Shown here: positions 14,700 to 22,800 of the stretch, in pieces | Position numbering within the stretch: position 1 is the stretch's first letter | How the letters are laid out: each line of letters opens with the position of its first letter | Assembly: GCA_016794525.1 (NCBI GenBank) | Contig: JAEUJY010000053.1 | Span: 1-32,352, forward strand | From: Myxococcales bacterium | GTDB lineage: Bacteria > Myxococcota_A > Polyangia > Haliangiales > Haliangiaceae | Reading direction: 5' to 3' | Length of the DNA: 32,352 bases | Translations under genes and position numbers: made by a program | The notes under the pieces: generated by a model | Told to the model about the DNA's origin: nothing | The model's database searches: none | Seen by the model: the letters and a program-made list of their open reading frames with translations, nothing else

Positions 14700-16823
14700 G
14701 TGACGAAGCATCTCCTCGCCGCGACCCTGTTCCTGGCTGCCTGCGGATCCAAGTCCGATTCGTCGAAGACCAAGCCGCCGGCCACCGGCTCCGGGCCGAC
14801 CGCCCAGGGCTCCGGGACGGCCACGCCGACGCCGACGCCCACGCCGGCGCCGACCAAGCCCGAGATCGGGACCTGGGGCTTTGACGCCGCCGGCATGAAG
14901 CCGACGGTCGCCCCGGGCGCCTCGTTCTTCCAGTACGCCAACGGCACCTGGCTCGAGCAGACCCAGATCCCCGCCGACAAGTCGAACTACGGCATGTTCA
15001 CGGCGCTGGCCGATCGCAGCGAGGCGCGCACCAAGGAGATCATCCTCGGCGCGGCGACCGCGGCGGGCCCCGACGCGAAGAAGATCGCCGACTACTACCA
15101 GAGCTTCATGGACGAGGCGGCGATCGAGGCGGCGGGCATCGCGCCGATCCAGCCGGACCTCGATCGGATCGCGGCGATCAAGGACGGCGCCGGCCTCATC
15201 GCCGAGTTCGGCGACGCCGCCCGCCACTTCCGCCGCGCGCCGTTCGGCACGCTGGTCGCGCAGGACGACAAGGACCCCGAGCACTACATCGCGGTGATCG
15301 GCCAGGGCGGCCTCGGCCTCCCGGATCGCGACTTCTACGAGCCCAAGGCGGCGCAGTTCGCCAAGGTGCGCGACGGCTACAAGCAGTACCTCGAGCAACT
15401 GCTCACGATGGCCGGGGTCAAGGACGCCGCGCCGCGCGCCGCCGCGGTCTACGCGCTCGAGGAGAAGATCGCCGCGACCCACTGGACCAAGGTCCAGAAC
15501 CGCGACCCGCAGAAGACCTACAACAAGATGACGCTGGCCGAGCTGCAGAAGGCGGCGCCGGGCGTCGACTGGGCGGCCTGGGCCGCCAGCGTGGGGCTGG
15601 CCGCGGCGCCGGCGTTCAACGTCAACCAGCCGCCGGCGATCGCCGGCATCGCCAAGCTGGTCGCCAGCCAGCCGGTCGACGTGTGGAAGGACTACCTGAC
15701 GGTCCACACCATCAGCGCCGCCGCGCCGTACCTGTCCAAGGCGTTCGTCGACGCGCAGTTCACCATGTACGGCAAGGTGCTGTCGGGCACGCCGGAGAAC
15801 AAGGAGCGCTGGAAGCGCGGCGTCGACGGCGTGACCGGCGCGATGGGCGAGGCGGTCGGCAAGCTCTACGTCGAGAAGTACTTTACGCCGGCCACCAAGG
15901 CCGCCGCCGATCAGCTGGTCAAGAACCTGCTGGTGGCGATGGGCCAGCGGCTCGACGGGCTCACCTGGATGAGCGCCGAGACCAAGGCCAAGGCCAAGGC
16001 CAAGCTCGCCACCTACAACCCGAAGATCGGGTACCCGAAGGTCTGGCGCGACTACGGCAAGCTCGAGGTCAAGGCCGGCGACCCGGTCGGCAACGCCGCG
16101 CGCGCGGCGGCGTTCGAGTACGACCGCAACCTGGCGCACCTGGGCCAGCCGATCGATCGCGACGAGTGGGGCATGACCCCGATGACGGTCAACGCCTACT
16201 ACAACCCGGGCCTGAACGAGATCGTCTTCCCGGCGGCGATCCTGCAGCCGCCGTTCTTCGACGCCAACGCCGACGCGGCGGTCAACTACGGCGGCATCGG
16301 CGCCGTGATCGGCCACGAGATCAGCCACGGCTTCGACGACCAGGGCGCGCAGTACGACGCCAAGGGCGCGCTCAACAACTGGTGGACCCCCGACGACTCC
16401 GCCAAGTTCAAGACCGCGACCAACATGCTGGTCGCGCAGTACAGCGCCTACTGCCCGGTGCCCGCGGCCGACGGCAAGCCGGCGCTGTGCGTGAAGGGCG
16501 AGCTGACGCTCGGCGAGAACATCGCCGACCTGGCCGGCCTGACCGTCGCCTACAGCGCGTACCAGCTGTCGCTCGGCGGCAAGCCGGCGCCGATGATCGA
16601 CGGCATGTCGGGCGATCAGCGCTTCTTCCTGGGCTGGGCCCAGGTGTGGCGCCGGCTGTACCGCGACCAGGAGTTCGCGAATCGCCTGGTGACCGACCCG
16701 CACAGCCCGTCGGAGTTCCGGGTGTCGGTGGTGCGCAACCTCGACGCCTGGTACGAGGCGTTCAAGCCGGCCGCGACCGACGCGCTGTTCCTGGCGCCCG
16801 ACGCGCGCATCAAGATCTGGTAG
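14700..16823 (+). CDS. pepO: M13-family (neprilysin/PepO-type) metallopeptidase lipoprotein
   Basis: The 707-residue protein starts at a GTG with GGAG about 6 bases upstream. The signal MTKHLLAATLFLAAC gives a lipobox LAAC, then a Ser/Thr/Pro linker with a TPTPTP run to about residue 60. The zinc site is VIGHEISHGFDD (His539, His543) with the third ligand Glu606 in GENIADLAG. NAYYNP, typical of the family's substrate-binding strand, and the C-terminal catalytic His/Asp region (DPHSPSEFRV) are present, and the length is normal for the family. It should cleave oligopeptides or folded protein regions on the periplasmic side of a membrane. A strong hairpin directly follows its stop. Confidence 0.95.
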   Translation: MTKHLLAATLFLAACGSKSDSSKTKPPATGSGPTAQGSGTATPTPTPTPAPTKPEIGTWGFDAAGMKPTVAPGASFFQYANGTWLEQTQIPADKSNYGMFTALADRSEARTKEIILGAATAAGPDAKKIADYYQSFMDEAAIEAAGIAPIQPDLDRIAAIKDGAGLIAEFGDAARHFRRAPFGTLVAQDDKDPEHYIAVIGQGGLGLPDRDFYEPKAAQFAKVRDGYKQYLEQLLTMAGVKDAAPRAAAVYALEEKIAATHWTKVQNRDPQKTYNKMTLAELQKAAPGVDWAAWAASVGLAAAPAFNVNQPPAIAGIAKLVASQPVDVWKDYLTVHTISAAAPYLSKAFVDAQFTMYGKVLSGTPENKERWKRGVDGVTGAMGEAVGKLYVEKYFTPATKAAADQLVKNLLVAMGQRLDGLTWMSAETKAKAKAKLATYNPKIGYPKVWRDYGKLEVKAGDPVGNAARAAAFEYDRNLAHLGQPIDRDEWGMTPMTVNAYYNPGLNEIVFPAAILQPPFFDANADAAVNYGGIGAVIGHEISHGFDDQGAQYDAKGALNNWWTPDDSAKFKTATNMLVAQYSAYCPVPAADGKPALCVKGELTLGENIADLAGLTVAYSAYQLSLGGKPAPMIDGMSGDQRFFLGWAQVWRRLYRDQEFANRLVTDPHSPSEFRVSVVRNLDAWYEAFKPAATDALFLAPDARIKIW

Positions 16824-16861
16824 AGGTCGCCGCGAACGCCTCCGCGTTCGCAGGCGACCTC
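16823..16861. terminator. Long hairpin, probable bidirectional terminator
   Basis: The arms are GAGGTCGCCGCGAACGC (16823-16839) and GCGTTCGCAGGCGACCTC (16844-16861), fully complementary except for one bulged base, with a CTCC loop. It starts at the last base of the M13 stop codon and lies between convergent genes. There is no U-tract on either side, so it would act as a hairpin-only terminator or mRNA end stabiliser. Confidence 0.8.
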
Positions 16862-16897
16862 CCCGTGCCCGTGCCCGTGCCCGTGCCCGTGCCCGTG
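16862..16897. repeat. Hexanucleotide tandem repeat, six CCCGTG units
   Basis: Six perfect consecutive CCCGTG units, immediately after the hairpin and before the CvfB-like gene's stop. The tract is prone to slippage but noncoding. Its length would be expected to differ among strains. Confidence 0.95.
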
Positions 16898-16907
16898 GTG
16901 CCCGGCG

Positions 16908-17750
16908 CTACCGCTTCACGACGCAGCCGTCGGCGTCGATCCGCACCGCGCCGTCCTTGAGCAGGCGGCCGACCGCGCGCTTGAACGCCTTCTTCGACAG
17001 GCCGAAGCGATCGCGGATCTCGTCGGGCGACGAGCGATCGCCGACCCGCGGCGGGTTGGGGCCGCCGAGCGCGGCGAGGATGGCCTCGGCGTCGTGGGCC
17101 AGCTCGTGGTACGCGTGGCCGCGCAGCGACAGCACCAGCTTGCCGTCGGGCAAGATGTGGGCGACGCGGAAGGTGCCGGCGTCGCCGCGCTGCAGCCGGT
17201 GCGGCTCGTCGGCCGGCACCACGCCGACGAACGCGCGCTCGAGGATCGCGAACAGCCCGACGCCGGGCTCGTCGCGCCAGGCCACGCCCTCGACCCACTC
17301 GTCGAGCTCGAAGTCGCCGCCCTCGGTGAGCAGGTGGTGGACGCGCATCGTCGCGGCCAGCCGCTCGGACTTGTCGAGGTACAGGCCGAACGGGTGCCAG
17401 GCCCCGACCTCGAGCTCGCGGGTCTGCTCGGCGTACGGCACGAACAGCTCCTTGCCCAGGCCCCAGTCGACGTAGGCGCCGTGATCGGCGCGCGCGGTGA
17501 CCTGCAGGAACGCCACCTCGCCGATCGTCAGCCTGGGCGTCGCGGTGGTCGCGACGATCTGCTCCTCGGAGTCGCGGTAGACGAAGACCTCGAGGGCCTG
17601 GCCGACCGCGGCGTCGGCCGGCAGCTCGCGGGCCGGCAGGAACACGGTGGCGGCGCCGGGGCGCGGCTCGACCGCGAGGAACCCGCCGGCGGTGCCGATG
17701 CGGTCGAGGGTCAGCGTGACGCGCTGGCCGAGCAGGCCTTCGGGAGTCAT
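16908..17750 (-). CDS. CvfB-like S1 RNA-binding protein
   Basis: The 280-residue protein fits the CvfB/YitL architecture of successive S1-like OB domains followed by a winged helix. The start LLGQRVTLTLDRIGTAGGFLAVEP is an S1-like barrel, and VTARADHGAYVDWGLGKELFVPYAEQ is the canonical S1 motif at about residues 82-110. A further barrel includes GDAGTFRVAHILPDGKLVLSLRG, and the C-terminal RDRFGLSKKAFKRAVGRLLKDGAVRI is the winged-helix tail. Members bind RNA and affect virulence-factor expression in Staphylococcus. The ATG at 17750 precedes conserved sequence. The IS element has inserted about 50 bases upstream of the start and may have replaced its promoter. Confidence 0.88.
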   Translation of the reverse strand: MTPEGLLGQRVTLTLDRIGTAGGFLAVEPRPGAATVFLPARELPADAAVGQALEVFVYRDSEEQIVATTATPRLTIGEVAFLQVTARADHGAYVDWGLGKELFVPYAEQTRELEVGAWHPFGLYLDKSERLAATMRVHHLLTEGGDFELDEWVEGVAWRDEPGVGLFAILERAFVGVVPADEPHRLQRGDAGTFRVAHILPDGKLVLSLRGHAYHELAHDAEAILAALGGPNPPRVGDRSSPDEIRDRFGLSKKAFKRAVGRLLKDGAVRIDADGCVVKR

Positions 17751-17801
17751 GCGCCCATCTACTCTCGAAGCGGCGCGGACGCCAGTCGCGACAGGAATCA
17801 A

Positions 17802-17813
17802 GGTAGTTGTCGC
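17802..17813. repeat. Left inverted repeat of the IS
   Basis: GGTAGTTGTCGC, identical over 12 bases to the reverse complement of the other end at 19435-19446. It lies just outside the OrfB stop codon at 17822. Confidence 0.85.
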
Positions 17814-17821
17814 GTGAATCG

Positions 17822-18847
17822 TCATGCTGCGAGTCGGTCGGTGTTCGCTACGGCGTGATCGGCCTCCGGGTTGAGGGTGACGGTGTCGGGGCGGCTCCAG
17901 AGGCGGGTGTGCCTCGACCAGCGCGACGGATTGCGGCGCCGCGCTTGCTCGTAGACGTCGCGGCGTGCGGCGAGGATCTCGACGTCGCGGCCAGCGTGAC
18001 GGTCGGCGGGCGCAACAAAGCCGATGCCGCTGTGCTTGTGCTCGTGGTTGTACCAGGCGACGAACGCGGCCACCCAGACGCGCGCCGCCTCGACGGCGAC
18101 GAAGCCGTCACGCGGGTACGCGGGGACGTACTTCATCGTCCGGAACAGCGACTCGGAGAACGGGTTGTCGTTGGAGACGCTGGGCCGGCTGAACGACGGC
18201 ACCACACCGAGCCGTTGCATCGTCGCGAGCATGGTCGCGCCCTTCATCGGCCCGCCGTTGTCAGAGTGGAGCACCCAGCCGTGAAGGTCGACGCCGGGGT
18301 TCTCGCGACGAATGCGCTCGACGAGTGCGGCGGCGAGTTCGTTGCACTCGACGTCGTGGACCTCCCAGCCGAGGATCTTCCGGCTCCACACGTCCTCGAC
18401 CAGGTACAGGTAGAAGAACGCGCCGCGCACGTGGCTCTTGAGGTACGTGATGTCCCACGACGCCACCTGCCACGGCCCGTCGGCGACGTGCTCGCGCGGC
18501 CGGTGCGTCGGCGCCCGCGCGACGCCGCGGCGATGCTGCATGTCCTCGGCGTGCAGCACCCGGTAGATCGTCGACTCCGACCCGATGTACTCGCCGCGGT
18601 CGGCGAGCGTCGGCACCATCTGCTTGGGCGACTCGTCGCGGAACTCGGCGCTGGTCGCGACGGCGATGATGCGCCGCCGCTCCGTCGCCGATAGCTTGTT
18701 CGCCGGCTCCGACTTCGGTCCGTGACGTCCGTCCTCGCGGTCGTCGCCCCAGCGCTCGAGCGTGCGCACCGCGATGCCGAGCATCTCGCACGCCTTCCAG
18801 CGACGGGCGCCGGCGGTGACCGCCTCCGCGACGAGCGTCCGGATCAC
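17822..18847 (-). CDS. IS3-family transposase OrfB (DDE integrase domain)
   Basis: The 341-residue frame from the GTG at 18847 carries a helix-turn-helix (AGARRWKACEMLGIAVRTLERW, about residues 10-31) and a helical HTH_21-like segment (SPKQMVPTLADRGEYIGSESTIYRVL). An integrase core follows, with the DDE triad in WDITYLKS, HSDNGGPMKG and DNPFSESLFRTMKY. GPWQVASWDITYL and FYLYLVEDVWSRKILGWEV are typical. The GTG overlaps the OrfA stop as GTGA, but as in other IS3 elements the active protein is more likely an OrfAB fusion made by -1 frameshifting, about 515-520 residues. All catalytic residues are intact, so the element may be active. Confidence 0.92.
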   Translation of the reverse strand: MIRTLVAEAVTAGARRWKACEMLGIAVRTLERWGDDREDGRHGPKSEPANKLSATERRRIIAVATSAEFRDESPKQMVPTLADRGEYIGSESTIYRVLHAEDMQHRRGVARAPTHRPREHVADGPWQVASWDITYLKSHVRGAFFYLYLVEDVWSRKILGWEVHDVECNELAAALVERIRRENPGVDLHGWVLHSDNGGPMKGATMLATMQRLGVVPSFSRPSVSNDNPFSESLFRTMKYVPAYPRDGFVAVEAARVWVAAFVAWYNHEHKHSGIGFVAPADRHAGRDVEILAARRDVYEQARRRNPSRWSRHTRLWSRPDTVTLNPEADHAVANTDRLAA

Positions 18848-19377
18848 TCCTCGTTCTCCGGGTCCGTGTTGTCGTCCTCGTCCCCCCAGATCGCCTGGGC
18901 TTTTTTTTTCAGGACGAGCAGCGCCGCCGCCTCGGCCAGCGCCTTGTCCTTGCGCCGGAGCTCGCGCTCGAGATCGCGGACCCGACGCGCCTCCATCGAG
19001 GCAGCCTTCCGGTCGGCCTTGCTGGGCCGGCCGTCGAGTGCCGCGAGCATCTGCTTCCGCCACTCGGCGAGTTGCGCGGCGTGCAGCCCCTTGCGCCGGA
19101 GGAACGCACCGAGCTCGGCCTCGGGAACGGCAGCGGCCTCGAGCACAACGGCGAGCTTCTCCTCGCTGCTCCATTGCTGCGACGGCTTCGTCGGCGAGGG
19201 CGTCTTGTCGTCGGGCTGGTGGGCGGACATCCCGCCGAGAGTAGTCTCCTTCTTCCAGCGGAACAGCGTCCCCTCGGGGACTCCCGCCTCGCGCGCCAGT
19301 ACCGACACCGGCCTGGCGTTCGGCTGCAGCATCTTCTGGACGAGCTTCGTCCTGAACGTCTCGCTGTACACGGTCAC
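18844..19377 (-). CDS. IS3-family transposase OrfA
   Basis: A 177-residue protein starting at a GTG with AGAGAGA about 8 bases upstream. Residues 6-45 (SETFRTKLVQKMLQ, then PVSVLAREAGVPEGTLFRWKKE) form the HTH_Tnp_1-type DNA-binding domain. A second helical unit follows at about 68-110 (SSEEKLAVVLEAAAVPEAELGAFLRRKGL), and then a leucine-zipper-like coil (ARRVRDLERELRRKDKALAEAAALL) that would mediate oligomerisation. The acidic tail past the A9 run (GDEDDNTDPENEE) is made only when no frameshift occurs. OrfA alone usually represses transposition. Confidence 0.9.
   Translation of the reverse strand: MTVYSETFRTKLVQKMLQPNARPVSVLAREAGVPEGTLFRWKKETTLGGMSAHQPDDKTPSPTKPSQQWSSEEKLAVVLEAAAVPEAELGAFLRRKGLHAAQLAEWRKQMLAALDGRPSKADRKAASMEARRVRDLERELRRKDKALAEAAALLVLKKKAQAIWGDEDDNTDPENEE
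18901..18909 (-). other. A9 slippery site for -1 frameshifting
   Basis: On the minus strand nine consecutive A bases are read as three Lys codons in OrfA (LVLKKKAQA). Slipping back one base continues in the OrfB frame (KKSPGD). This matches the A-rich slippery sites that generate OrfAB in IS3 elements. I did not identify a clear downstream stimulator stem-loop. Confidence 0.85.
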
Positions 19378-19434
19378 GATGGTCTCTCTGCCCCCGGGCC
19401 TCGGTCGCGGCGGCGCTCAGGCCGCCAGCGGGAT

Positions 19435-19446
19435 GCGACAACTACC
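19435..19446. repeat. Right inverted repeat of the IS
   Basis: GCGACAACTACC, the exact complement of the left end. It is 58 bases upstream of the OrfA start codon on the minus strand, and OrfA transcription probably begins between them. Confidence 0.85.
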
Positions 19447-19484
19447 CTGGCACAGGGGGGTCGTTCCGTGGTACCCACGCGGCG

Positions 19485-19745
19485 ATGCGCAACACCCGAC
19501 ACCTCGGCTCCACCGTCCCGGCCCCGGCCATGCCGGGCTTCGTCCGCGGCGCGCTGATGGCGCGGTCGCTGATGGACGCCTACCAGGCGCGGCCCAAGTT
19601 CCAGCAGACCGAGTACCTGACCTGGATCCACGCCGGCAAGCTCAACGACGAGAAGCGCAAGCGGCTGGCGCTGATGCTCGACGAGCTGGCCGCCGGGTCG
19701 GGCTTCCAGGGCAAGCCGTGGACGCCGCCGCCCGCCGACAAGTAG
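19485..19745 (+). CDS. OmdA/YdeI-family small protein
   Basis: An 86-residue protein whose central part (SLMDAYQARPKFQQTEYLTWIHAGKLNDEKRKRLALMLDEL) matches the bacteriocin-protection OmdA domain (PF13376) at the C-terminal end of YdeI proteins. Full YdeI proteins are about 190 residues, with another domain in front. Here the frame is open back into the IS end, 39 bases before the ATG, so the gene may be a truncated remnant or one of the short stand-alone versions. The first 20 residues are Pro/Thr-rich and unlike the missing domain. Function in this organism is unknown. A pair of hairpins follows. Confidence 0.75.
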   Translation: MRNTRHLGSTVPAPAMPGFVRGALMARSLMDAYQARPKFQQTEYLTWIHAGKLNDEKRKRLALMLDELAAGSGFQGKPWTPPPADK

Positions 19746-19792
19746 CGCACGCGCCCCGTCACGGTCAGGGGATCTCGCGTTTCGGGTTGGGG

Positions 19793-19841
19793 CCCCGTCG
19801 GGGCATGACCCGACGGGGAAGGGGCTTTGCGAAAGCCCCTT
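19793..19841. terminator. Tandem hairpins between convergent genes
   Basis: The first hairpin has arms CCCCGTCGGG (19793-19802) and CCCGACGGGG (19809-19818) with a 6-base loop. The second has arms AAGGGGCTTT (19819-19828) and AAAGCCCCTT (19832-19841) with a GCG loop. Both are perfect. They lie between the stop codons of the OmdA-type and metallophosphoesterase genes and abut the latter's stop at 19842, so they probably end transcription in both directions. Confidence 0.8.
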
Positions 19842-20504
19842 CTAAGGAAAGTCGATCGCCAGCGACACCGCGCGCTCGCGCGTGACCCCGCGCTCGTCGA
19901 CGGCGTACCACTGGCCGCGGCCGGCGGCGAGGTCGACCTCGAGAAAGCCGGGGCGATCGCGGCGGCACAGCGTGCCGGGGTTGAGCACGGTCAGCGGTCC
20001 GAAGCGGCGGATCATCGGCTCGTGGGTGTGGCCGCCGACCATCCAGCGGTAGGCGCCGTCGGCGAGCAGCTCCTCGAGCGCGAAGTTCGAGGACAGCGCG
20101 TAGCCCTCGTCGTCGGGGCGCAGCCGCTGCATGTCGTCGGCGCCGACGCCGTGGCACAGGAGCAGCGGGCCGGCGACGGTCGCGAGGTCGCGGGTGGCGG
20201 GCAGCGCGGCGAGCCAGGCTAGCGCCGCCGGGCCGGCGTCGAACCGCTCGAGCGGGTGGCCGTCGATGAGCCAGCGCTCGTGGTTGCCGCGCACCGCGAT
20301 CACGCCGTGCTGCTGGAGCAGCGCGACGCAGGCGCCGACGTCGTCGGGGCCATCGACGATGTCGCCGACCGCGAGGATCGCGTCGGGCCGCGCCGCGGCG
20401 GCGTGGGCCAGCACGTGGCCGAGCCGGGTGGCCTCGCCGTGGATATCGCCGATCAGCACCAGCCGCGCGAGCACCGTGACACTGTGCCACGGGGGCGGGC
20501 CCAC
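19842..20504 (-). CDS. Calcineurin-like metallophosphoesterase
   Basis: The 220-residue protein has the five metallophosphoesterase blocks: LIGDIHGE, VGDIVDGPDD, VRGNHERW, LLLCHGVG and MVGGHTHEPM. They supply the His/Asp/Asn ligands of a dinuclear metal centre. The short length and the order resemble the YfcE/serine-threonine-phosphatase-like group that acts on phosphodiesters or small phosphates. The GTG at 20504 is the outermost start; the GTG at 20474, just before LARLVLIGDIHG, would give 210 residues and fits the family better. Neither has a good ribosome site. It is divergent from the exported-protein gene at 20550. Confidence 0.87.
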   Translation of the reverse strand: MGPPPWHSVTVLARLVLIGDIHGEATRLGHVLAHAAAARPDAILAVGDIVDGPDDVGACVALLQQHGVIAVRGNHERWLIDGHPLERFDAGPAALAWLAALPATRDLATVAGPLLLCHGVGADDMQRLRPDDEGYALSSNFALEELLADGAYRWMVGGHTHEPMIRRFGPLTVLNPGTLCRRDRPGFLEVDLAAGRGQWYAVDERGVTRERAVSLAIDFP

Positions 20505-20549
20505 GGCGTGGTGGCGAGGTGCGGGCGGCGGGCGCTACCATCGTGGATC

Positions 20550-21278
20550 GTGGGGCGAACCTCGATGGTGTGCGCGCTCGCGGTCGCGGCCTCGGCTTGC
20601 TACGCCGAGGTCGGCGCCGGCTACTTCCCGGCGGTGCACACCCACACGGTGACCAGCACCACCGTCGACGCCGACACCAGCGGCCTGGGGTTGTCGATCA
20701 AGGTCGGCTTCTACCTCGACGTGCCGCTGCGGTGGATCCGCTCGGCGATCGGCGTGGGGCTGGTGCCGGCCGGCACCGGGCCGCGCGCGGTGCTGCCAGC
20801 CGACGGCGAGAACCTCGGCGATCACGCCGACGAGCTGCGGGTCGACGTCGGCGTGCCGTGGTTCTGGCGGCAGTTCCAGGTCCGCGGCACCTTCGCTACG
20901 TCGACGGTGACCTACACCAAGGTCAAGCGCGGCGCGGCGGACGAGTACATCGACATGGACGCCGACGGCGGCGGCTGGTTCCTCGGCGGCTCGCTGTCGT
21001 ACATCCACAAGGGCTCGACGTTGATCGGCTCGCTGGGCCTCGAGCGGCGCCACATGGAGATGGCGCCGACCGGCGACCCCAACCTGCGCGAGGTCGACTA
21101 CCGCGCGACTGGCGTGGGCGTGCGGTTCATGATCGCGTGGACGCCGAGCGGGCGCTTCATGCAGTACTACACGCCGTCGGACATCCGGCCGTCGGCGATC
21201 GGCGCCAACGCCGGCTGCTACTACCGCGAGTCGTGCGACGTCGACGGCCACTGCACGTCGCGCTACGTCTGCCCGTGA
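20550..21278 (+). CDS. Exported protein of unknown function, beta-rich
   Basis: With the GTG start at 20550 the product has 242 residues; an ATG at 20565 gives 237. The longer start is preferred because it supplies a positive charge (GRTSM) before the hydrophobic run VCALAVAASAC, a lipobox-like end. The mature part alternates aromatic and polar residues (GAGYFPAVHTHTVTSTTV, GGWFLGGSLSYIHKGST, ATGVGVRFMIAWTP) as in a small outer-membrane barrel. The C-terminus is Cys-rich (GCYYRESCDVDGHCTSRYVC), which is unusual for a barrel and could carry disulphides. Family not recognised. Confidence 0.7.
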   Translation: MGRTSMVCALAVAASACYAEVGAGYFPAVHTHTVTSTTVDADTSGLGLSIKVGFYLDVPLRWIRSAIGVGLVPAGTGPRAVLPADGENLGDHADELRVDVGVPWFWRQFQVRGTFATSTVTYTKVKRGAADEYIDMDADGGGWFLGGSLSYIHKGSTLIGSLGLERRHMEMAPTGDPNLREVDYRATGVGVRFMIAWTPSGRFMQYYTPSDIRPSAIGANAGCYYRESCDVDGHCTSRYVCP

Positions 21279-21426
21279 GCGTGCCGCGCAATCCGCGCGA
21301 CGCGTCTTGCCTGCACCCCGCGCTGCCCGCAAGATCTCCGCCAGGTCGTCCAGCCCAGCCTGACGTGGACGCGCAGGGGCGCGAGTTGGGCACATTCAGC
21401 CACCGCAACGAGAGAGGGTTCCGCAC

Positions 21427-22575
21427 ATGAAGTCTGTGAGGGCCTCGCGCGGCAAGAAGGCGGTCGGGAAGCAGGGGCGCCGCGCGACATTAGATGTTTG
21501 CGCCGGCGGGCTATGCCGATTGGATTCGCGACGTGAAGGCGAGCGTCCACGAGGCACGGCAGCGGGCGGCTCGTGCGGTCAACGGCGAGCTTGTCGGCCT
21601 CTACTGGCGCATCGGTCGTGACATCCGCGCGCGGCAAGCGACGCAAGGGTGGGGCGCGAAGATCGTCGACCGCATCTCGGCGGACCTGAAGACGGAGTTC
21701 CCCGACACAGAGGGCTTCTCGCCGCGCAACCTCAAGTACATGCGGGCCTTCGCCGTCGCATGGCCCGACGCGGACTTCGTGCAAGGGGTGCTTGCACAAC
21801 TGCCCGGTACACGCATCTCGCGCTCCTGGAGAAGCTCGCAACTGCCGAGGCACGGCGGTGGTACGCCCAGCAGGCCATCGTGCACGGCTGGTCGCGCAAC
21901 ATGCTGGTCCACCAGATCGAAGCCCAGGCGATGAAGCGAGCCGGCGCGGCGCTCACGAACTTCCAGACGCGCCTGCCCAAGCCGCACTCGGACCTTGCGC
22001 GCGAGAGCCTCAAGGATCCGTACCGTCTCGATTTTCTCGGGCTGGGCGAGGACGCGCAGGAGCGTGTCGTCGAGGCGGCGCTCGTGCGGCACATCACGAC
22101 GTTCTTGCTGGAGCTCGGCGCCGGGTTCGCGTTCGTCGGGCGTCAACGCGTGCTCGATGTCAGCGGCGACGAGTTCTTCATCGACCTACTCTTCTACCAC
22201 CTGCGGTTGCGCCGGTACGTGGTGGTCGAGCTCAAGGCGGGCAAGTTCAAGCCGGAGCATCTCGGGCAGCTAGGGTTCTACTGCACCGCCATCGACGCGC
22301 AGGTGAAAGACCCCGACGATGAGGCGACCATCGGCTTGCTCCTGTGCAAGACCAAGAACGAGCTGGTTGCCGAATACGCGCTGCGCACGACCGCCGTGCC
22401 GCTCGGCATCGCTGACTACCAGTTGGTCGAGTCCTTGCCGAAGGACCTCGATGCGAGCCTGCCGAGCATCGAGCGGATCGAGGCAGAACTCGCAACAAAG
22501 GCCACGCTGAAGCAGGCGACGACTCGCGCGACGAGGGCTTCCTCCAAGCCCAAGATCCGAGTGCGAACTCGTTGA
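21427..22575 (+). pseudogene. YhcG-type PD-(D/E)XK nuclease (DUF1016), two apparent frameshifts
   Basis: The protein sequence is YhcG-like over its whole length but lies in two frames. The start MKSVRASRGKKAVGKQ (21427, with GAGAGGG upstream) shares a frame with the C-terminal part from 21808. The middle, FAPAGYADWIRDVK to VLAQLP (about 21497-21805), is one frame away. An extra T in TTT near 21496 and a lost T in the expected CCC-TGG (LPW) near 21805 would join all three. The nuclease core is intact: GDEFFIDLLFYHL and VVVELKAGKFKPEHLGQL. The family often occurs near restriction or defence genes. A/T-ending codons are commoner than in the neighbours, suggesting transfer. Sequencing errors are an alternative, as is a shorter start at 21494. 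Confidence 0.8.
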
Positions 22576-22728
22576 TCGAGCGCAGCTGATCCGGCATCGA
22601 CCGCGCTGAGCTTGGCGTAGCGGGTTCACGCGAACGCGGGTCATGAGGGCGAATCGTCCTCGACGGCGACAATCGTCGTCGACGGGACGCGAACGAACCT
22701 CAAGCGCTTGTGGCGTCGCCGCGCGGGT

Positions 22729-22785
22729 CCGCACCCTGGAGGCGCCGGGGAAAGGTGGGGCCAGGGTGCGGCCCACGGCTCGTGG
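22729..22785 (+). promoter_or_regulatory. Structured 5' leader of the porin gene
   Basis: CCGCACCCTGG (22729-22739) and CCAGGGTGCGG (22761-22771) form a perfect 11-bp stem with a 21-base purine-rich loop. A second small hairpin, CCACG and CGTGG (22773-22785), follows just before the ribosome site GGAGG. A perfect palindrome CAAGCGCTTG (22701-22710) lies upstream. The leader could be a riboswitch-like or attenuator element, but it matches none I know. Confidence 0.45.
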
Positions 22786-22800
22786 CTCCGGAGGTTCGAC

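Larger units (their letters stand above)
17802..19446 (-). mobile_element. IS3-family insertion sequence
   Basis: A complete element of about 1645 bases with two overlapping transposase frames on the minus strand and inverted ends: GGTAGTTGTCGC at 17802-17813 and its exact complement GCGACAACTACC at 19435-19446. The ends do not begin with the usual IS3 TG, so the true tips may be a base or two different. No direct target duplication is visible in the bases outside (ATCAA on one side, CTGGC on the other), suggesting age or rearrangement. Confidence 0.9.

Noticed and set aside
13836-16703. Antisense open frame of 955 codons over the M13 gene
   Set aside because: High GC suppresses stop codons. 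The sense strand has the HEISH zinc motif and normal M13 length, while the antisense protein has no recognisable domain.
17797-19451. Target-site duplication of the IS element
   Set aside because: Bases outside the ends (ATCAA on the left, CTGGC on the right) do not match under any shift of a base or two.
22729-22771. Known riboswitch upstream of the porin gene
   Set aside because: No cobalamin, TPP, c-di-GMP, fluoride or molybdenum-cofactor core could be recognised; reported only as a structured leader.
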